Shown: piece after piece, positions 30,789 to 40,798 of the stretch | Layout: each line of letters opens with the position of its first letter | Numbering within the stretch: position 1 is the stretch's first letter | Source of the DNA: TIUS-1 sp964019505 | GTDB lineage: Bacteria; Bacillota_I; Bacilli_A; Mycoplasmatales; Mycoplasmataceae | Reading direction: 5' to 3' | Assembly (NCBI RefSeq): GCF_964019505.1 | Contig: NZ_OZ026449.1 | Coordinates: 758,088-822,087 of the forward strand | DNA length: 64,000 nt | Translations under genes and position numbers: made by a program | Notes under the pieces: generated by a model | The model's input: only the letters and a program-made list of their open reading frames with translations | Database searches by the model: none | Told to the model about the DNA's origin: nothing

Positions 30789-31672
30789 TAGTCTTCTAAT
30801 AAATCTAATATCTCTAATATTCTATTCAAATCTTTGTTATTTGAATAGTTAATAATCATTTTTTTCTTCTCGATCATCACACGTGTCCCAAGTTTTCTTT
30901 GGATAGAATCTTCAAGGTGTTTGATTTCAACTGATTTTGGTTTTTCTGATCTTGTTGGTGCTCCACCCATTGATTGGAATTTAACTAACATTTCAACTTC
31001 TCTAGCAGTCATATTTTTTTCAATAACTTTTTTAAATAGTGAATTTAATAATTCTGGTTTATCAACTAACACAAGTAATGGTCTTACTTGCCCTGTTGTT
31101 ACTCTACCTTCTAAAAGTGCATTTTGAATGTTTGATGGGAATTTTAATAGTCTCATAATGTTTGCAACATATGGTCTTGATTTTTTAATCTTAACCGCAA
31201 TTTGATCTTGAGTTAGATTCAATTTTTTTGACATTTGACTGTACGCAATCGCTTCTTCAATATCTGTCAAATCGACACGTTGAATGTTTTCTATAATTGC
31301 CAACTCTTCTATCTGTGATGAGTTAAGTTTTAAAACAACAACTGGAATTTCAATTAGTCCAGCAATTTTAGATGCTCTATATCTTCTTTCACCGGCAACT
31401 ATTTGATAATTACTGTTATCAATTTTAGTAACTACAACTGGTTGAATTAAGCCGTGCTCTTTAATTGAATCAGCTAAGTTGTTTAATTCTTCTTCATCAA
31501 ATTTCTTTCTTGGCTGAAAAGGGTTTGTAACTAATGAACTTAATTTAACTACATTGCTTTCAGCGTCTTTTAATATTTCTTCTTTGTTTTCACCTAAGAT
31601 ATCAACAACATCATTCACATCATCTGTATCGATATCTAATAAGCTTTGGAAACTATATTTTTTACTTGCCAT
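30788..31672 (-). CDS. parB: Chromosome-partitioning protein ParB
   Basis: A 294-aa ParB/Spo0J protein. The N-terminal CTPase/ParB box reads NPFQPRKKFDEEELNNLADSIKEHG (residues about 51-75), with GERRYRA near 93. A central HTH (LTQDQIAVKIKKSRPYVANIMRLLKF) binds parS, and a C-terminal dimerisation region ends in LEDLLED. It overlaps parA by 11 nt. No clear parS site with the classical sequence was seen in the window. Confidence 0.94.
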   Translation of the reverse strand: MASKKYSFQSLLDIDTDDVNDVVDILGENKEEILKDAESNVVKLSSLVTNPFQPRKKFDEEELNNLADSIKEHGLIQPVVVTKIDNSNYQIVAGERRYRASKIAGLIEIPVVVLKLNSSQIEELAIIENIQRVDLTDIEEAIAYSQMSKKLNLTQDQIAVKIKKSRPYVANIMRLLKFPSNIQNALLEGRVTTGQVRPLLVLVDKPELLNSLFKKVIEKNMTAREVEMLVKFQSMGGAPTRSEKPKSVEIKHLEDSIQRKLGTRVMIEKKKMIINYSNNKDLNRILEILDLLED

Positions 31673-32432
31673 TTTGTTTTAACACCTCTCTTGTAAACTC
31701 TGCATATGCTTTGGCTGCTTTGTTTGATTTATCATATTCATAAATTGATTCACCAACCATTGGTGCTTCAGCAATTTTAATACTTCTTGGTATTAATGCT
31801 TCGTATGTTTTATTGCCAAATGTTCTTTTTATTTCTTCATAAACATCACGACATAGTTTTGTTCTGTTGTCATACATGGTAACTAACACACCTTCAATTT
31901 GAAGCTTTGTATTTCTAGTACTCTTGATTGATTTAATTGTTTTCAACAGTTGTACCACACCATGTAATGCATAGTGTTCTGCTTGAATTGGAATTATTAC
32001 TGAATCAGCAATTTCAAGAACACAAATATTAATAATACCCAAACTTGGTGGACAATCTATAATTACAAAATCATAGTCTGATTTCAATTTTGTTATATCT
32101 TCTTTAAGTACATTTTTATATTGTTCTTTTTTTTCACCCAACACAAAATCAAGTGTTGAAAGATTTGAAGTACTAGGAATTAAATCAAGATTTTTTTTGA
32201 CATCAACTTTAATAACGTCTTCATATTTTAAATTTTCAATAAACATATGATAGACAGATTTAGTTGCATTTGAGATTTTATAACCAACTCCAGATGAAGC
32301 GTTGTATTGTGAATCTACATCCATTAACAATACTTTCTTGCCCTCAAGTGCAAGTCCGCACGCTAAGTTTATTGAAGTTGTAGTTTTACCAACCCCACCT
32401 TTCTGGTTAGTAATAGCAATAATTTTTCCCAT
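31662..32432 (-). CDS. parA: Chromosome-partitioning ATPase ParA/Soj
   Basis: A 256-aa deviant Walker ATPase: KGGVGKTTTSINLA near residue 10, switch I VDSQYNASSG, and FVIIDCPPSLG. With ParB it forms the origin segregation system. It lies between rsmG (41 nt upstream) and parB, the rsmG-parA-parB order known from Bacillus-type genomes, though here about 31 kb from the presumed dnaA. Confidence 0.95.
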   Translation of the reverse strand: MGKIIAITNQKGGVGKTTTSINLACGLALEGKKVLLMDVDSQYNASSGVGYKISNATKSVYHMFIENLKYEDVIKVDVKKNLDLIPSTSNLSTLDFVLGEKKEQYKNVLKEDITKLKSDYDFVIIDCPPSLGIINICVLEIADSVIIPIQAEHYALHGVVQLLKTIKSIKSTRNTKLQIEGVLVTMYDNRTKLCRDVYEEIKRTFGNKTYEALIPRSIKIAEAPMVGESIYEYDKSNKAAKAYAEFTREVLKQNGK

Positions 32433-32473
32433 AAATTCCTCACTTATTAATTTTACATTACATATTGATAATG

Positions 32474-33190
32474 TTATTTTTTATTACTAACAACATCCTT
32501 TTTGATCTTTGAATAATGTCTTGGATAGCTTACTGGTGTTTCGCTTATTTTTTTATATTCTATATTGTTTCTTATTCCAATGATTTCATTCTCATATACT
32601 TGAACTTTAGATTGAACAAAACCTAATTTATGAGGTTTTGATTTTAATTCATTAACTTCCTCTTCGACTGTGCGAGCCTTGAGCGCAATGAATGAACCAC
32701 CAACTTTTATTATTTGAGATGATATTTCTAGAAGAATCGTTAATCGCGCAACCGCTCTTGCAATAACGATGTCTGCCTCATGTCTGTGTATTTTAGATAA
32801 ATCTTCAACTCTTGCATTTAATGCTTGTACATTTTCAAGTTCAAGCTTACTAATTAGAAATGACAGGAATGTTGTTTTTTTATTATTTGAATCTATTAAA
32901 ACAAATTTCGAATTTGGATATATTATTGCCAATACAACTCCTGGAAATCCAGCACCTGATCCAATATCAAATATTTTTTTATTATCTAAATCAAATTCTT
33001 TAGCCATGATCATTGAATCAAAAAAATGTTTTATATAAACTTCGTCTCTTTCAATGATTGTTGTAAGGTTATATTTTTCATTTTCTTCAATTAAAAAATT
33101 GAAATATATTTCAAGATCGCCTAATTGTTTATCAGATAATTGAATATTTAATTCACTATCAACTAATTTTTTAAAAAAAATATTTTCCAT
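32474..33190 (-). CDS. rsmG: 16S rRNA (guanine-527-N7)-methyltransferase
   Basis: A 238-aa SAM methyltransferase (GidB). Motif I is FDIGSGAGFPGVVLAI near residue 91, preceded by YIKHFFDSM; ALNARVEDL and VIARAVA follow. It modifies G527 of 16S rRNA. The start has GGGGAC as a weak SD. It heads the rsmG-parA-parB unit and is divergent from the flavoprotein gene. Confidence 0.95.
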   Translation of the reverse strand: MENIFFKKLVDSELNIQLSDKQLGDLEIYFNFLIEENEKYNLTTIIERDEVYIKHFFDSMIMAKEFDLDNKKIFDIGSGAGFPGVVLAIIYPNSKFVLIDSNNKKTTFLSFLISKLELENVQALNARVEDLSKIHRHEADIVIARAVARLTILLEISSQIIKVGGSFIALKARTVEEEVNELKSKPHKLGFVQSKVQVYENEIIGIRNNIEYKKISETPVSYPRHYSKIKKDVVSNKK

Positions 33191-33225
33191 TTTGTCCCCT
33201 ACACATATAATTATATTTAACTATT

Positions 33226-33234
33226 TGATATAAT
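33226..33234 (+). promoter_or_regulatory. Extended -10 promoter of the flavoprotein gene
   Basis: TGATATAAT, an extended -10 (TGnTATAAT), 25 nt before the ATG at 33259. The -35 region is poor, as expected with an extended -10. Confidence 0.65.
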
Positions 33235-33258
33235 GATTTTAAATTGGAGAAATTTTAT

Positions 33259-33807
33259 ATGGGTAAACATATTAATTTAATTGTTACCGGATCATCAAAG
33301 GCAGACATGTCACTTGGTTTATACAATGAACTTATCAAGAAAGGATACAGTGTTGTAATTTATGCAACTGAAGCATCAAGGAAATTTGTTGACTTAGGTG
33401 ACTTGGATGCTGGTAAAAGTAAAAACATTCACGATAGAACTGGATATCAACAATATCATTATCCTGCACACTTCACAGTTGCAGATGAAGCTGATTTAAC
33501 AATTGTATATCCTGCAACTGCATCTTTTATAAACAGAGTTTCAAATGGATCACCAGATGATTATTGTTCAACACTTGTGTCACACACAACAACACCAGTA
33601 ATATTTGCCCCCTCTTCTTTTGAGCGTGTCTTTACAAATTACGCAACTCAAAGAAACATTGACTTTGTTAAAAGTAAGTCTGCACCAAATTGACACATAC
33701 TTGACCCTTTGGTAGAGAATGTTGGTGTTGTAAATGAAAACTATTATTCAGTACCATCTATTGAAAAGACAATTACTTTTATGGAAAAAATAATTGATAA
33801 AAAATAA
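33259..33807 (+). CDS. Flavoprotein of the Dfp/CoaC (HFCD) type
   Basis: A 182-aa protein with the flavin-dependent Cys decarboxylase fold: N-terminal strand-loop INLIVTGSSKADMSLGLYN, a His motif in YHYPAHFTVADEADL, and the FMN/substrate loop IVYPATASFINRVSNG. CoaC decarboxylates phosphopantothenoylcysteine, but the classical substrate motif PXMNXXMW is not clear, so another flavoprotein role is possible. The start is ATG 33259; the upstream in-frame TTG (33244) overlaps the GGAG SD. It is followed by a strong terminator. Confidence 0.8.
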
Positions 33808-33824
33808 CATTATTTATTAAAATG

Positions 33825-33851
33825 AAAAAAGCGAATCACTTCGCTTTTTTT
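33825..33851. terminator. Terminator between flavoprotein gene and nucleoside permease
   Basis: Stem AAAGCGAA/TTCGCTTT with loop TCAC; A and T runs on either side make it usable from both convergent genes. Confidence 0.85.
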
Positions 33852-33861
33852 GTTTATAAAG

Positions 33862-34776
33862 TTATCGTTTGGATTTATCAAACGCTTCACCAGCGACTTT
33901 CGGCGGTTTACACCACTTAGCCATCGCAACCATAACTACCAGAGAGATAATGTATGGAAGTGCTTGGATTAACATTTTGTTATCTGCAAATCATGTTCCG
34001 ATCAAGAAAGTTGTACCAACAGCTTCACCTATTCCAAATAGAGTAGCAAATACAAATGATGATATCAATATGAATTTAGTTCTTCATTGACCAACAATCA
34101 TGATACCAAGTGCCAGGAACCCTCATCCACCAGTATCACCACGGAATATTCCGGCGGTTCTACCAACAACAAACATTGCTCCAGCTAATCCAGCTATAGC
34201 AGCAGATACCGTCATCGCTATGAATCTATATTTAATAACATTGATACCAGCTGCTGAAACTGAGTGAGGATTCTCTCCACAAGCAGCGTGTCTCATTCCT
34301 GTTTTTGTAAATGCGAAATACACACCCACAATAACCATAATTAATACAGCTAATAATAAATAAACATTAAAGAATTTTGCATCTGAAATTCACATTCTTG
34401 TAAAGTTTGATGCAACAAAGTCTGATCCATCAATTACAGTAATAAAGAATAACCCTAATCCCGCAGCCAATATATTAATTGCCGTTCCTGAGACAATGTG
34501 GTTGGACCTCATCTTAATGGACGCAAATGAATGTAACAGCGAGAACACTGCAGCAGCCACCATTGCAAGTAACATACCAATTATTTGTAATCCATTGTTG
34601 TTACCATTTTTATTTGCGTAAAAACCAAACACCGAGAAAACAAGTGCTCCGATTATCATGTATCCTTCAATGGCAATATTCACCATTCCTGCTCTTTCGG
34701 CAATCATTCCAGCCAATGAAGCTAGCAAGAATATTGCAAAGAATATTGATATGTTTCCAAATAAACTATTAAGCAT
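33862..34776 (-). CDS. Nucleoside-type ABC transporter permease (NupQ/BMP system)
   Basis: A 304-aa permease with about eight helices in the branched-chain/ribose (BPD_transp_2) layout. Motifs: LLASLAGMIAERAGMVNIAIEG at the N-terminus and AACGENPHSVSAAGINV as the coupling loop. It pairs with the 591-aa permease, whose end overlaps this start by 8 nt. In the BMP family such transporters import nucleosides. It is the last gene of the operon. Confidence 0.9.
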
Positions 34777-36544
34777 TAGTTACTACCTCCATTTCTTTTA
34801 TGAAATAATCCTTTTTAATTTCTAATTTATTATCTTTGTCTGTTACAGATTTAATTTTTGATTTATATTCATTTTTTAATACAGATAGTTTGGTTTTTAT
34901 TTCAGATAGTTGTAAATTATATTTTTCTTTGTCATCTGATTTAATTTTGTTATAACTATCAACCGTCATAAACGCAGCTTCACTTGTTATCTCTTTTAAT
35001 TGAATAATCTGTTGTTTTAACTCAGACATTATTTGTTGCTTATTGTCTAGATTCAACTTGATTTCTTCTTTTGCATCATAAGTTAATTTAGCAATTTTAG
35101 TATCACGAGAATTTGTTACATTCATCAATTCATCTAGAATTGAATATGATCTAGACATTTTATTTGAAACATATCTCTTTTTAAATCCTCTAATACCATT
35201 GTTTGAAAATTTAGAATATGAATCATCTTTTGAAAGTAGAATTGAATTTTTAATCGCACGTATTTGACCTTTGATTAAATCTTTTTCTTCGCCATCGGTT
35301 GTTTCTTTCAATTTTAATTTAAGATTTTTGATATACGACTTTTGTTCAATGATCTCAATGTTGAGTAAGACATCTTTTTGTCGATGAATAAATCTTTTTA
35401 TTTTTGTAGTAATTTCAAATTTGTAGAATAACGAATAAACAGCGGCTCCATAAACTATTGCACCAAATACCATTGATGCAGTTTCTTTTGAAACACCAAC
35501 ATATTCTCCAAATGAACCAAATGTTGAACCAACTTTTAATGATGCCCATAACAACGCTATTGGGATAATTCCAAGTACATTATTAAACGAAACAAGCGCC
35601 ACAGCAATAACATCAAACCCCAATGTAGGGATTGTGTCGTTTGTCATAATAATTGCGCCACCTTCGCGTTGCATGTAGAAGAACATTCCACCAAGACCTA
35701 TAAATAGACCCTGGACTGATGTAGTTAATATAAAGTATGTTTGGTTTTTAACACCTGCATATTTTGCGGCCGTTGATTGTTTACCAACCATGTTAAATTT
35801 AAATCCCACAGTTGTAAACGTTAGAACAACTCAAACAATAACAATACAAAACAACGCAGTTAATACACCCAATATTCAGTTGTTACCGCTTATCGATAAC
35901 CAATCATATCCAACACTTGGTGAGTTACCATTGTTTGCTGCCAACACATTGTTACCAACAAATCACTTAACTAAATATCATGCAATTCAGTTCAACATAA
36001 TTGTTGTTACAACTTCATGAATGTTTAGTTTAGTTTTTAATACCCCCGCAAGTGTAGAAATGATTACACCCGATAATATAAACATTAATATTACTAATAT
36101 TATTGCTGCACGCGGTATTGAATCAAATCCCATTAATTGACCACTGTCATCAACTCCACGTAAGCTGTTAAGACATAGGTAACTTAATCCCATACCAAGA
36201 ACTGCTTGACCAGATCCACCCATGTTAAATAGACCAACCTTAAATCCCAAAGCCAGCCCAAGACCCATTAATGCATATGAAGCAAAGTAGATCATTGTCA
36301 TGTTTATCAGTGGGCTAGCAGCAATGCTGTCACTACTAAATCCCGTTGCTAACATATTGAAGAAGTAACCAAATCCGTTGTAACCATTTAAGCTAACAAT
36401 TATTATTCCAACAATTGAACCAAATATAATTGCTAGAACTGAAGCCTTTACAAATTTTAATTTTGTCTTAGTGTCATCACCGGTTGCTTGTGCAATGAAT
36501 TTTTTTTGTTTCATTCATTTATCGATATTAAATGTTTTATTCAT
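34769..36544 (-). CDS. Nucleoside-type ABC permease with coiled-coil tail (NupP/BMP system)
   Basis: A 591-aa protein. Residues 35-375 form the permease (GLFNMGGSGQAVLGMGLSY; coupling loop MVGKQSTAAKYAGVKNQ). Residues about 380-591 form a charged tail of coiled-coil type with long Lys/Glu-rich helices, absent from ordinary NupP proteins of about 350 aa. The start at 36544 has GGAGG 6 nt upstream; it overlaps the ATPase gene by 8 nt. Early TGA codons encode Trp. The tail should be cytosolic. Confidence 0.88.
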
Positions 36545-38108
36545 TTGCTACCTCCGCACTTTTTTGACCTAACATCATTTTTCCAATCTCTTCTCTAACA
36601 GCACCTTTCCCAGGTATTGTATCAATTGCATTCCCTGAGTTAACAACAACTATTTTGTCAGCTAAAGCCATTACTTCATTTAGTTCATACGAGATTAACA
36701 ATATTGCTGATCCCATTTCTTTTGCTTTTAAAATTTCTGAATGTATATATTCAATCGAACCAACATCTAATCCACGTGTTGGTTGAAATATAACAATTAA
36801 GTTATGCTTTCTTGATAGCTCTCTACCAACAATTATTTTTTGTTGATTACCACCAGATAATTGTCTTGCTATTGCAAAACCGTTGTTTGCTCCCCTTACG
36901 TCATATTTGTAAATTATTGTTTGACCATAAGTTTGAATTGCATTTCTATTAACAATTCCAAATTTAGAAAATTTGTGGTTTGAAACATCCTGTAAAACAG
37001 TATTGTCAATTACATTCATATCCAAAACCAGCCCGTGTTTGTGCCTGTCTTCTGGTATGTGGCTTATCTTGTGTTTCTTATATCTGTCGTCTATTGATGC
37101 GTTTGTAATATCAATATCATTTAAATAAACCTTTCCACTGTCAACCCTTTCAAGTCCGGTGATTGCATTTGCTATTTCTTGTTGTCCATTTCCTTCAACT
37201 CCAGCAATAGCCACAATTTCACCTTCTCTTATTTCAAGTGAAAAATCTTTTAGCCCAAGTACTTTTTTATTACTTGCTTTGTTCATTGAAACATTTTCGA
37301 TTCTTAAAACAACTTTTTCCTTTGGGGGTAAATAGTTGTTTTTTACTTCAACTAGTTTTCTACCAACCATAGCTTCCGATAATTCATCAACAGTAGTTTT
37401 CTTCATATCGTATGTTCCAATCATTTTACCCCTACGGATAACAGTTGCAGAATCTGCTACTTTTTGAATTTCAGCCATTTTATGTGTAATGAATATTATA
37501 GTTTTTCCGTCCGCCTGTAGAACCTTCATAACATCTAATAATCCATCAATTTCTTGTGGTGTCAGAACAGCAGTCGGTTCATCAAATATTAAAATATCAG
37601 CATCTCTATACAAGATTTTTAATATCTCAGTTCTTTGTTGAACACCAACTGTTGAGTTTGAAACCGTATCGTTTAATTCAATATCGAGTTTATATTTTTC
37701 CATAATTGTTGTTATTTTTTCTATGATTGATTTTTTATCAATAAACTCTTTGAATTTAAGTTTTTCATCACCTAGTGCAATATTTTCTCAAAGTTTAAAT
37801 ATATCCACCAATTTAAAGTGTTGATGAACCATACCTAATCCAAGTTTGTTTGCTTTAATTGGACTTGAGATATATTCTGTTTTTCCATTAATTTTTATAG
37901 AACCTCTAGTTGGTTCATACAATCCAAACAATACCGACATTAGTGTTGACTTACCAGCACCGTTTTCTCCAACCAATGCATGAATTTCACCTTTCTTAAC
38001 TTTAAGATTGATGTCTTCATTTGCGACAATTGTTCCATTGAAAATCATTGTTACATTTTCCATTTCAACAGCGTACTCATTATTTAAGTTTTTTACATTA
38101 TTTTCCAT
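36537..38108 (-). CDS. Nucleoside-type ABC transporter ATPase, duplicated NBD (NupO/BMP system)
   Basis: A 523-aa protein with two nucleotide-binding domains. NBD1 has Walker A GENGAGKST (near residue 53), a signature region STVGVQQRTEILK that departs from LSGGQ, and Walker B LIFDEPTAVL. NBD2 has the RbsA-type degenerate Walker A GVEGNGQQE, an intact signature RQLSGGNQQK and Walker B region VIFQPTRGLDVG. This asymmetry is typical of the sugar/nucleoside class. It follows the BMP lipoprotein with an 11-nt overlap. Confidence 0.93.
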
Positions 38109-39564
38109 AACTTAGAAATCCTCCATAATTAGTTTCAGACATTCCATCTAATACAGTTGTTGCATATTTTTGTATTGTTTCAATTGATAAAGTTTTGTCA
38201 GGCGTGTTATTGCCTTCTCCCACAAACTTGAAATATTCTAGTGATGCAGTTAGCATAGAGTCACCTAATTCTTCTTTCATGATTTTAAAATTTTCTTCTT
38301 CCACTTTGTTTAAATCAGATGTTGAAATTGAACCACCTAATCATAAGTCCATTCCTTTTCAATCGCTCTCGTCGAGTTTCTCAAAATCCAAACCTAACGG
38401 TAATGGATCAGAACCTATTTCTCCTGTTTCTTCATCTTTAGTTGTAACGCTCAAGTTATTACCCATTTCACTTAATTTTTCATTAAATTCTGGGTCATCG
38501 TTTGAAGCTTCTTTCAACTCATCATTAAAAACGCCTGAGTGTGCAAGTGCAAGTGCAGTTGAACCAACAATATCCTTCTCGGCTGACGTTATAAACAAAT
38601 CAGCGTCAGAGCTATACATTTCAACTTGGTCAGTATCTACACCAACTACGAATGCCTTACCTTTTTTACCCTCTTCTTTCAAAACTTTAAGTGTATCTGC
38701 TGTTTGTGGGCCCGCAACAGGCATAACAACATTTGATTTATTTTTATCATTTATCAATGTTTCAGATATATCCGATCCTTTACCTGGATCAAATGAGTCA
38801 GTGAATCATTGACTGTGCTCATTTTTAAAATATCCTTTTTCTTGATTTGCAGAAATTGCTGCTTTTGAATTTTTATAATCAAAATTAGCATCAAGTTCAA
38901 AAGATATTCCTATTTTTTTATACTTTTCCTTGACCACTTCACTGTCACCATCGAATGCATCATTATATGCAAGAACTGATGCCAAAAATCCGGCCATAAA
39001 CGGATCAACAGCGGTTGCATTTTGCATTCCACCAAACGTTCCTAAAGTCGGTGTAACTCCAGGATTTGTTTTTAGCATATGCATTATTGATGCAGTTCCT
39101 GCTCAAAATCCTGACATATCAGATCTATAAGAAAGACCAATCGTATTTTCATACATATCACCGTTTGGTCTTGTTGCAGAACCATCGATTAAGATTGCCA
39201 CACCTCCAGCTCCCTCGGCACCATTATTTGCGGTTTCCAAGAAGTTGGCGTGTTTGAATCCGGGCAATATTAATGCTTTGGCACCACTATTAAATGCACG
39301 ATCATACATTCATGGTGCATCAGTCATTGTTGCTGGTTGCGCATAAGATATTTCATCTTTATCCGGTTTGCTTAATGCATTGTGGATGAAACGATTCCCA
39401 CCCATATATCCAGATTGATTAAATGATTTATCAGATACCTTACCAGCATCAGTTATTACATATATTTCACCAAATCTTTGTCCACCAAACCCACATGACA
39501 CAAGTGTCATTGTTGACGTGATAACAAGAGTTGAAATACCTAATATACTTATTAATTTTTTCAC
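38098..39564 (-). CDS. BMP-family nucleoside-binding lipoprotein
   Basis: A 488-aa lipoprotein. Signal peptide and lipobox TLVSC (Cys about 24), then EIYVITDAGKVSDKSFNQSGYMG, the hallmark N-terminus of BMP/PnrA/Med proteins that bind purine nucleosides. Later VVMPVAGPQTADTL and AFVVGVDTDQVEM form the second lobe. The start is GTG at 39564: AGGAGG lies 4 nt upstream of it, and an upstream in-frame ATG would precede that SD. Length exceeds PnrA (about 350 aa) through inserts near the C-terminus. First gene of the import operon. Confidence 0.92.
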
Positions 39565-39587
39565 TATACCTCCTTTTTGCAAAAAAA

Positions 39588-39622
39588 ACACACCAAAAAT
39601 CTAATTTAGATTTGAGGTGTTG
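39588..39622 (-). terminator. Terminator-like hairpin in the BMP operon leader
   Basis: Stem ACACC/GGTGT plus inner ATCT/AGAT, followed on the minus strand by eight T. It lies about 15 nt before the SD of the BMP lipoprotein and downstream of any promoter that serves the operon from 39640-39690. It looks like an attenuator; the upstream gene has its own terminator at 39696-39724. Confidence 0.6.
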
Positions 39623-39695
39623 TCTCCTTTTTAGTTATCGATTTATATATTTAATCTTATTCTTTACTTTGGAAAAATCAATGGAAAATTCAAAA

Positions 39696-39724
39696 TAAAA
39701 ATCAAAGTTTTACCCTTGATTTTA
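39696..39724 (-). terminator. azoR terminator
   Basis: Stem AAATCAA/TTGATTT with a 10-nt loop and T-rich tail on the minus strand, 11 nt after the stop. Confidence 0.75.
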
Positions 39725-39734
39725 AATTATTAAA

Positions 39735-40343
39735 TTAGAATTTTTTTGCTGCTGCATCTATTTCTTTTTCGAATACATATGCTACATCCATTGGTTTTTG
39801 GCCAGCTAATGGAGGCATATCCATACCACCTAATACAAGAGGTTTTTCAACTTTTGAACCTCATAGTGTAAATAGTCCTGATAAGTAATCTCCAATTTTT
39901 ATGAAGTCTGAATATCAGTGAGTTGGTGAACCTTTAGTTGTGATAATTTGAACTTTCAAGTTATCTAATAATCCTGCAGGTATTCCTTCTGGGTGAATAC
40001 TTTTTGCATATGAGAAAACTTGGTTTGCTAATGCAATGTGGTCAATATAGTTTTTTAATAGTGGTGATATATTTCAGTTAATCATTGGTGTAACGATAAC
40101 TAATTTATCAACTTCTTTTAATTGATCAATGTAAAATTGTGAAGAAATTGGTGTTCAAAATTTATCCATATTTCCTTGTCACAATGCCTCTTTAGCCATA
40201 TCTACTTTGTTTAAATCTAAATATGTATATGAATCAGCTGGATTTAATTTTTTATATCTCGCAATAAATAGATCACTTATTGCACGTGAACGTGACATTT
40301 CGTTAGGTGTAACGTTCGCATTAATTACTAGTACTCTTGCCAT
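39735..40343 (-). CDS. azoR: FMN-dependent NADH-azoreductase / acyl carrier protein phosphodiesterase-like
   Basis: A 202-aa flavodoxin-fold protein. The FMN phosphate loop is NANVTPNEMSRSRAISDLF (SRS near residue 15), PMINWNISPLLKNYIDHIALANQVF contacts the flavin, and ITTKGSPTHW follows. The family reduces quinones and azo compounds with NADH. SD AAGGAG before ATG 40343. It is divergent from an HxlR regulator, the usual arrangement for redox-responsive control. Confidence 0.93.
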
Positions 40344-40409
40344 GTAATTTTTCTCCTTAAAATTTGAGTCTTTTTTTACTCCCATATATTCTATTAAATT
40401 ATGGCACAA

Positions 40410-40447
40410 AAAGTAAGTACATACAAAAATGTGCTATAGTATACTTT
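40410..40447. promoter_or_regulatory. Divergent azoR/hxlR promoter-operator
   Basis: Contains the perfect palindrome AGTATACT (40438-40445) and an outer inverted pair AAAGTA (40410-40415) / TACTTT (40442-40447). A TATAGT -10 for hxlR overlaps it. It is the likely binding site of the HxlR protein, by position. Confidence 0.5.
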
Positions 40448-40467
40448 AAGATACCACAAAGGACCAT

Positions 40468-40773
40468 ATGGAAAGAAGTTGCGCAATTGAATATACAATA
40501 TCAATCATAAAGTCAAAATGGGTCTTTTTAATATTAAGAGATCTAACCGAAGGTAAAAAAAGATTTAGTGAACTACGAAGATGTATACCTGGTGTTTCGC
40601 AAAAGATGTTAACTGCAAATCTAAGGTTCTTAGAAGAAAAGAAAATATTAACAAGAATTGTCTATCCTATTGTTCCACCAATGGTTGAATATGAATTAAC
40701 TGAACTAGGTTTATCATTAAGCCCTCTTTTAGAAGAAATGAAAAAATGGGGTGAACTGTCACAAAAAAAATAA
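40468..40773 (+). CDS. HxlR-family transcriptional regulator
   Basis: A 101-aa winged-helix protein: MERSCAIEYTISIIKSKWVFLILRDL, then FSELRRCIPGVSQKMLTANLRFLEE as recognition helix, and a wing ending VEYELTELGLSL. Cys5 is at the position used by thiol-sensing HxlR proteins. It probably controls the divergent azoreductase gene and itself in response to electrophiles or quinones; this is inferred from arrangement. SD AAAGGA precedes the ATG. Confidence 0.93.
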   Translation: MERSCAIEYTISIIKSKWVFLILRDLTEGKKRFSELRRCIPGVSQKMLTANLRFLEEKKILTRIVYPIVPPMVEYELTELGLSLSPLLEEMKKWGELSQKK

Positions 40774-40798
40774 TTACTATTTAAGTAATTATTTTTTG
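40764..40798. terminator. Bidirectional terminator between hxlR and mnmG
   Basis: Stem AATAATTAC/GTAATTATT (40769-40777 with 40785-40793) with A and T runs on both sides. The hxlR stop lies in the stem and the mnmG stop in the loop, so the two convergent genes nearly touch. Confidence 0.85.

Noticed and set aside
33244..33258. TTG start for the flavoprotein gene
   Set aside because: The TTG overlaps the GGAG ribosome site that properly serves ATG 33259.
36900..37100. Second ABC domain of the BMP ATPase as degraded
   Set aside because: The altered Walker A GVEGNGQQE is normal for the RbsA/NupO class, so it is not decay.
38195..38812. 205-codon plus-strand frame opposite the BMP lipoprotein
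   Set aside because: Serine/proline-rich antisense frame of a well-supported lipoprotein gene; no start signals.
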